NCBI RefSeq assembly: GCF_019056395.1 | Contig: NZ_CP077639.1 | Location: forward strand, 2,854,001 to 2,918,000 | Reading direction: 5' to 3' | DNA: 64,000 nt | DNA from: Terribacillus sp. DMT04 | GTDB lineage: Bacteria; Bacillota; Bacilli; Bacillales; Amphibacillaceae | Translations under genes and position numbers: made by a program | Part shown: piece by piece, positions 60,538-64,000 of the stretch | Layout of the letters: each line of letters starts with the position of its first letter | How positions within the stretch are numbered: the stretch's first letter is position 1 | Notes under the pieces: generated by a model | Databases searched by the model: none | Seen by the model: only the letters and a program-made list of their open reading frames with translations | What the model was told of the DNA's origin: nothing

Positions 60538-60564
60538 ATATCGGATACATTCCAGAAATCTGTA
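60538..60564 (-). promoter_or_regulatory. sigma-D-like promoter of motAB
   Basis: TACA (60564-60561), 15-base spacer, TCCGATAT (60545-60538), compared with TAAA-N15-GCCGATAA for the motility sigma factor. Three mismatches, but correct spacing and position 36 bases before motA. Confidence 0.62.
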
Positions 60565-60693
60565 TCTTTTTTTAATAAACTTTACGTTTCTTTTCCAGTT
60601 GAGAAGGCTAATAGTAACAAAAGTGTCCTATTTCTATTCGACAGTATAAGATGCGGCCTTCTACCTAAGCTACATACATAACATTAGACACCA

Positions 60694-60780
60694 TTGGCAG
60701 GAATACATGTGACAAAGGTGGTGTTTGTTTCTGTTGTGAAATCGCATACACGAGACGTAAGATAGAAGTAAGCACTTACA
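60694..60780 (+). promoter_or_regulatory. mtlA control region: MtlR-like site, promoter and cre
   Basis: The MtlR-like half-site TGTGACAA (60708-60715) has a degenerate TTGGCA partner (60694-60699). The promoter is TTGTGA (60734-60739), 18 bases, TAAGAT (60758-60763). A cre-like AGTAAGCACTTACA (60767-60780, 12 of 14) is at the start site. This is the layout known for B. subtilis mtlA: activation by MtlR upstream, CcpA repression downstream. Confidence 0.68.
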
Positions 60781-60814
60781 AACTACTTTGTTTTTTATAA
60801 AAGGAGGAAACAGC

Positions 60815-62296
60815 ATGGCACAGGACAAAACCAGTGTCCGCGCTCGTATTCAAAAGTTCGGTTCCTATCTAAGCAGCATGGTAATGCCGAACATCGGCGC
60901 ATTTATTGCTTGGGGTCTTATTACTGCTTTATTTATTCCTGATGGATATTTTCCTAATGAAACAATCGCAGCAATTGTAGATCCATCCATTACTTATCTT
61001 TTACCTTTACTAATCGGTTTCACCGGTGGTCGTCTTGTACACGATATTCGAGGCGGGGTCGTCGGGGCAATTGTTACCATGGGTGCAATTGTAGGTTCAC
61101 CGGATACACCGATGTTCTTAGGAGCAATGGCAATGGGTCCGCTTGGCGGGTACGCCATCAAGCTCTTTGACCAGTACATTGGGAGCAAAGTACGTTCCGG
61201 TTTCGAAATGCTCGTTAACAACTTCTCTGCCGGTATTATCGGTGGTGCTTTAGCAATTGGCGCTATCTATTTTGTTGGTCCGCTAATTGAGGGCTTAACA
61301 GATGCTTTAGCTTCTGGGGTAGACTGGCTTGTAGGACTTGGCCTTCTGCCGCTTGTTAATATCTTGATTGAACCAGCAAAAGTGTTGTTCCTAAACAACG
61401 CAATCAACCATAGTATCTTTACACCTATTGGATCGGAACAAGCAATTGAGACAGGTAAATCAATCCTGTTCCTACTAGAAACAAACCCTGGACCTGGTCT
61501 GGGTATATTGCTTGCATATATGCTATTTGGTAGAGGCAGCGCTCGAGCTTCTGCACCAGGTGCAGCTATCATCCATTTCTTTGGTGGTATTCACGAGATT
61601 TACTTCCCGTATATTTTAATGAAGCCTGCTTTAATTGTGGCAGCAATTGGCGGTGGTGTATCAGGTACACTTACCTTCAGCTTACTAAATGCTGGTCTAG
61701 GTTCACCGGCATCACCAGGGAGCGTCATTGCTATCTTCTTAATTGGTAAACCAGGTGATTACCTCGGTTTGGCATTAGGTATTCTCGTTGCCACAGCCGT
61801 ATCATTTGTCATTGCGTCTGTTATTCTGAAAAGCAGTAAAAAAGCAGCAACAGACATCGAAGAAGCAACTGCGAAATCAAAAGAAATGAAAGGCACAAAG
61901 CCTGCAGCTGCAGTTGGCATTAACCAGTCTGGCGGTGCAGCAGATGATGCTGCTGAGAATTTGGATACAGCTCCAGAACATACAGACAATAGCAGTGAGA
62001 CTTTCAATTACAGCAATGTAAACAAGATTACTTTTGCTTGTGATGCTGGAATGGGCTCCAGTGCAATGGGCGCTTCCCTTCTGCGTAAGAAAATGAAAGA
62101 CGCAGGATTGGATGTTCATGTAGACAATGCTGCTATCTCTAACATTCAGGACGATGCAGATATTGTCATCACACAAAAGAATTTAACAGATCGCGCACGT
62201 AACAAACAGCCAAATGCGGAGCACATCTCCGTCGAAAACTTCTTGAACAGTCCGAAATATGCTGAACTGATTGAGAATTTAAAGAAGCACCAATAA
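60815..62296 (+). CDS. mtlA: mannitol-specific PTS enzyme IICB
   Basis: 493 residues. The IIC membrane domain (about 1-340, GNSF-free start with SYLSSMVMPNIGAFIAWGLITALF) has HDIRGGVVGAI, NHSIFTPIG and FFGGIHEIYFPYIL substrate-site segments. After an Ala/Glu linker (about 345-395) the IIB domain has the phosphorylation Cys in ITFACDAGMGSSAMGASLL (about 403-421). Takes up mannitol as mannitol-1-phosphate; MtlF (IIA) and MtlD are not in the window. AAGGAGG is 7 bases before the ATG at 60815, so nine upstream codons are dropped. Confidence 0.94.
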   Translation: MAQDKTSVRARIQKFGSYLSSMVMPNIGAFIAWGLITALFIPDGYFPNETIAAIVDPSITYLLPLLIGFTGGRLVHDIRGGVVGAIVTMGAIVGSPDTPMFLGAMAMGPLGGYAIKLFDQYIGSKVRSGFEMLVNNFSAGIIGGALAIGAIYFVGPLIEGLTDALASGVDWLVGLGLLPLVNILIEPAKVLFLNNAINHSIFTPIGSEQAIETGKSILFLLETNPGPGLGILLAYMLFGRGSARASAPGAAIIHFFGGIHEIYFPYILMKPALIVAAIGGGVSGTLTFSLLNAGLGSPASPGSVIAIFLIGKPGDYLGLALGILVATAVSFVIASVILKSSKKAATDIEEATAKSKEMKGTKPAAAVGINQSGGAADDAAENLDTAPEHTDNSSETFNYSNVNKITFACDAGMGSSAMGASLLRKKMKDAGLDVHVDNAAISNIQDDADIVITQKNLTDRARNKQPNAEHISVENFLNSPKYAELIENLKKHQ

Positions 62297-62312
62297 ACAG
62301 GGAGTGATTTGA

Positions 62313-64000
62313 TTGGAATTGGTTAGCAGCAGAGAAAGAAGAATCATCCTGCAATTGCTGCGTTCCAGACACCAATTCGTCTCCATTCGAGAGCTGGCAG
62401 AGTTATTACATGTCAGCTCTCGAACTATTCACCGGGAATTGAAACAGGTGGAACGGACACTTGCCGAGTATGAACTATCTTTACTTCGTGTCACTGGTTC
62501 TGGCATTCGCGTTGAAGGAGAGTCTGCTCAGATGGAAGCCTTACAGGAACAGCTGCATGAAGCGGTTGAAGTAGATACGACCCAAGAAGAAAGACTGCTT
62601 CACTTACTCTTTCTGTTAATAAAAGCATCGGAGCCGGTTAAAGTCGCGTTTTTGGCAAACAAAGTACAGCTGTCAAAAACGGCCGTTTCCGTTTATTTAG
62701 ATGCTTTGGAGGCAAAACTGGCGGAGTACATGCTGACTATCACGAGACGACGCGGTGTCGGCGTTGAGTTGGAAGGCGAAGAAAACGAAAAACGAAAAGC
62801 GCTTGTCCAGCTAACAATGGAACAGCTGGATCAAGCATCGATTTATCCATTCACAAACGATTATGAAGAACGAAACCTACATCAGTTTCTGCAGCAATTT
62901 ATCAAAGAGCAGCAGATGACGTTAGTCGAGAAGTATGTCATGGATCATATAGCCAAGCTGTCTTACTCGATTGCAGATAATGCTTATGTAGCGCTCATCA
63001 CGTATATCAGTATTACCATTCAGCGGATTAAACAGGAGCAGTTTGTCAGCCTCTCCCCTCCGCTGCTGACATCTTTACAAAAAACAGAAGAATATACGAT
63101 TGCCGCTGCACTTAGCAGGGAATTGGAAACTAACTTATCTCTTACCTTTTCCACATCCGAAATCGGCTGTATTGCTGTTCAGATTCAAGGTGCAAAACGG
63201 AATGAAACCATGCATCGTTCTGACCCATTATTCGAACTGCAAGTCCAAGCATTCATTCAGCTCGTTGCTGCTTCCACTAAGCTACCGCAGCTTGAAAAGG
63301 ACGAAGCATTTACCAACAGTCTGCTCGCGCATATTGAACCCGCCATCAGCCGAGCGCGGGAAGGTATTCAGACTTATAATCCGCTCACCGAGAAAATTGA
63401 ACACGATTACAAGGAAGTAGTTGCAGCAGTTCATAAGGCTTTGGAAACTGTCTTTCCTGCCTTTCGTTTTGGACAAGGAGAAGTGGCTTTCTTGGCGCTG
63501 CACTTTGCTTCTGCAATTGAGCGGCAGCGCAGCAGACAGCGGCTTCACGCTTTAGTTGTTTGCGCCAGCGGCATTGGCACTTCCAAAATGCTGGCTAGCA
63601 GATTGCAAAATGAATTCCCAGAGATTACACAGGTCACATTATCGTCTTACTTAGAATTAAAAGAACTAGAGCCAGACCAGTTTGACTTACTCGTATCGAC
63701 GATTAGCCTTGATCAATTTAACAGACCGTACTTGCATGTTAATCCGCTGCTGCCCGCCCCGGATGTGAAACGGATGGATGCATTCATTCAGCAGGAGCTG
63801 CCAACCATCTATACGAAACGAAAGCATATAACACCCGCCAAGACAGCAGCACCTAAAAGGACGGAAACAGCTAATTTTGAACCAAAGCTGGCAGAACTTC
63901 AGACACTGGCAGCAGTATCACGCACATTGTGGAAGCGATTTATCATCGATAAAGCTTATCAAAGCCAGACTGGTTTATTTGCATATATAGACCAGCAGGC
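62313..64000 (+). CDS. mtlR: mannitol operon activator MtlR, PRD protein, 3' end missing
   Basis: 562 codons open to the window edge; family length is near 694, so about the last fifth is missing. TTG start at 62313 with GGGAG 8 bases upstream and an in-frame stop directly before it. N-terminal helix-turn-helix (about 1-80, SIRELAELLHVSSRTIHRELK), a second HTH (about 100-150), two PRD domains with His (about 180-400), an EIIB-Gat-like domain with Cys417 in VVCASGIGTSKMLASRL, then the start of an EIIA-like domain. It activates mtlA, controlled by PTS phosphorylation of the PRD and EIIB sites. Follows mtlA by 16 bases. Confidence 0.92.
   Translation, partial: MELVSSRERRIILQLLRSRHQFVSIRELAELLHVSSRTIHRELKQVERTLAEYELSLLRVTGSGIRVEGESAQMEALQEQLHEAVEVDTTQEERLLHLLFLLIKASEPVKVAFLANKVQLSKTAVSVYLDALEAKLAEYMLTITRRRGVGVELEGEENEKRKALVQLTMEQLDQASIYPFTNDYEERNLHQFLQQFIKEQQMTLVEKYVMDHIAKLSYSIADNAYVALITYISITIQRIKQEQFVSLSPPLLTSLQKTEEYTIAAALSRELETNLSLTFSTSEIGCIAVQIQGAKRNETMHRSDPLFELQVQAFIQLVAASTKLPQLEKDEAFTNSLLAHIEPAISRAREGIQTYNPLTEKIEHDYKEVVAAVHKALETVFPAFRFGQGEVAFLALHFASAIERQRSRQRLHALVVCASGIGTSKMLASRLQNEFPEITQVTLSSYLELKELEPDQFDLLVSTISLDQFNRPYLHVNPLLPAPDVKRMDAFIQQELPTIYTKRKHITPAKTAAPKRTETANFEPKLAELQTLAAVSRTLWKRFIIDKAYQSQTGLFAYIDQQ

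Overview
This window looks like chromosomal core from a low-to-moderate G+C, rod-type Firmicute of the family Bacillaceae. The protein families, gene orders (ansR-ansA-ansB-mleN, argC-J-B-D, motA-motB, mtlA followed by mtlR), strong AGGAGG-like ribosome sites, frequent GTG/TTG starts and T-box, S-box, cre, Fur, ARG and sigma-B/sigma-D style signals all fit. A halotolerant relative such as Terribacillus, Oceanobacillus or Virgibacillus is my best guess, but the sequence alone does not settle the genus. I see no rRNA, tRNA, prophage, insertion sequence or CRISPR array.

Layout. 1-2.6 kb: start of a tryptophan operon (trpE-trpG-trpD, minus strand) behind two consecutive T-box leaders. 2.6-7 kb: DEAD-box helicase, a tiny membrane ORF, a LysM/3D cell-wall protein and a cytosolic CpdB-like phosphoesterase. 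7-10.6 kb: a phnD-phnC-phnE-phnE phosphonate/phosphite-type importer behind a PhoP-box-like array. 10.6-12.3 kb: a nitroreductase and an orphan siderophore-import ATPase, diverging from two Fur-like boxes. 12.3-16.7 kb: asparagine/aspartate use (ansR, ansA, ansB, mleN-like). 16.8-26.6 kb: a 1191-residue secreted nuclease/5'-nucleotidase, an amidase, a YuiF-type antiporter, adenine deaminase and a ring-cleaving dioxygenase. 26.7-34.5 kb: small metabolic genes, including an amino-acid-hydroxylase-like 2OG-Fe enzyme and a flavin monooxygenase under a SAM-I riboswitch. 34.8-43.1 kb: dicarboxylate transporter, HelD, drug-efflux MFS, RidA, YpuA, a sigma-B-type stress gene and a CurA-type reductase. 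43.1-44.3 kb: a class D sortase with an adjacent LPKTA-anchored Excalibur protein. 44.4-44.9 kb: a structured repeat with a shorter partner at 54.4-54.6 kb. 44.9-51.7 kb: queF, rbsK, purU and argCJBD with an ARG box over the promoter. 51.9-57.9 kb: a symporter with a 35-residue partner, a GntR regulator, a divergent HPr/Crh-like gene with a perfect cre site, an FAH enzyme, a nucleoside hydrolase and histidinol phosphatase. 58-60.5 kb: an unrecognised helical protein and motAB with a sigma-D-like promoter. 60.8-64 kb: mannitol PTS (mtlA) and its PRD regulator mtlR, cut by the window edge.

Themes. Several genes could form a nucleic-acid scavenging chain: secreted nuclease/nucleotidase, intracellular phosphoesterase, nucleoside hydrolase, adenine deaminase and ribokinase. 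They are scattered rather than in one operon. Carbon control is visible in cre sites at mtlA and the HPr-like gene, phosphate control at phnD, iron control at 11.2-11.4 kb, and sulfur control at the SAM riboswitch.

The observations most worth following are the HPr/Crh-like protein (84 residues) that lacks the His-15 loop but keeps the Ser-46 region, behind a perfect cre site; the SAM-riboswitch-controlled flavin monooxygenase; the composite repeat pair; the 2OG-Fe amino-acid-hydroxylase-like gene; and the giant nuclease that has lost its expected sortase signal although a class D sortase is encoded about 23 kb away.
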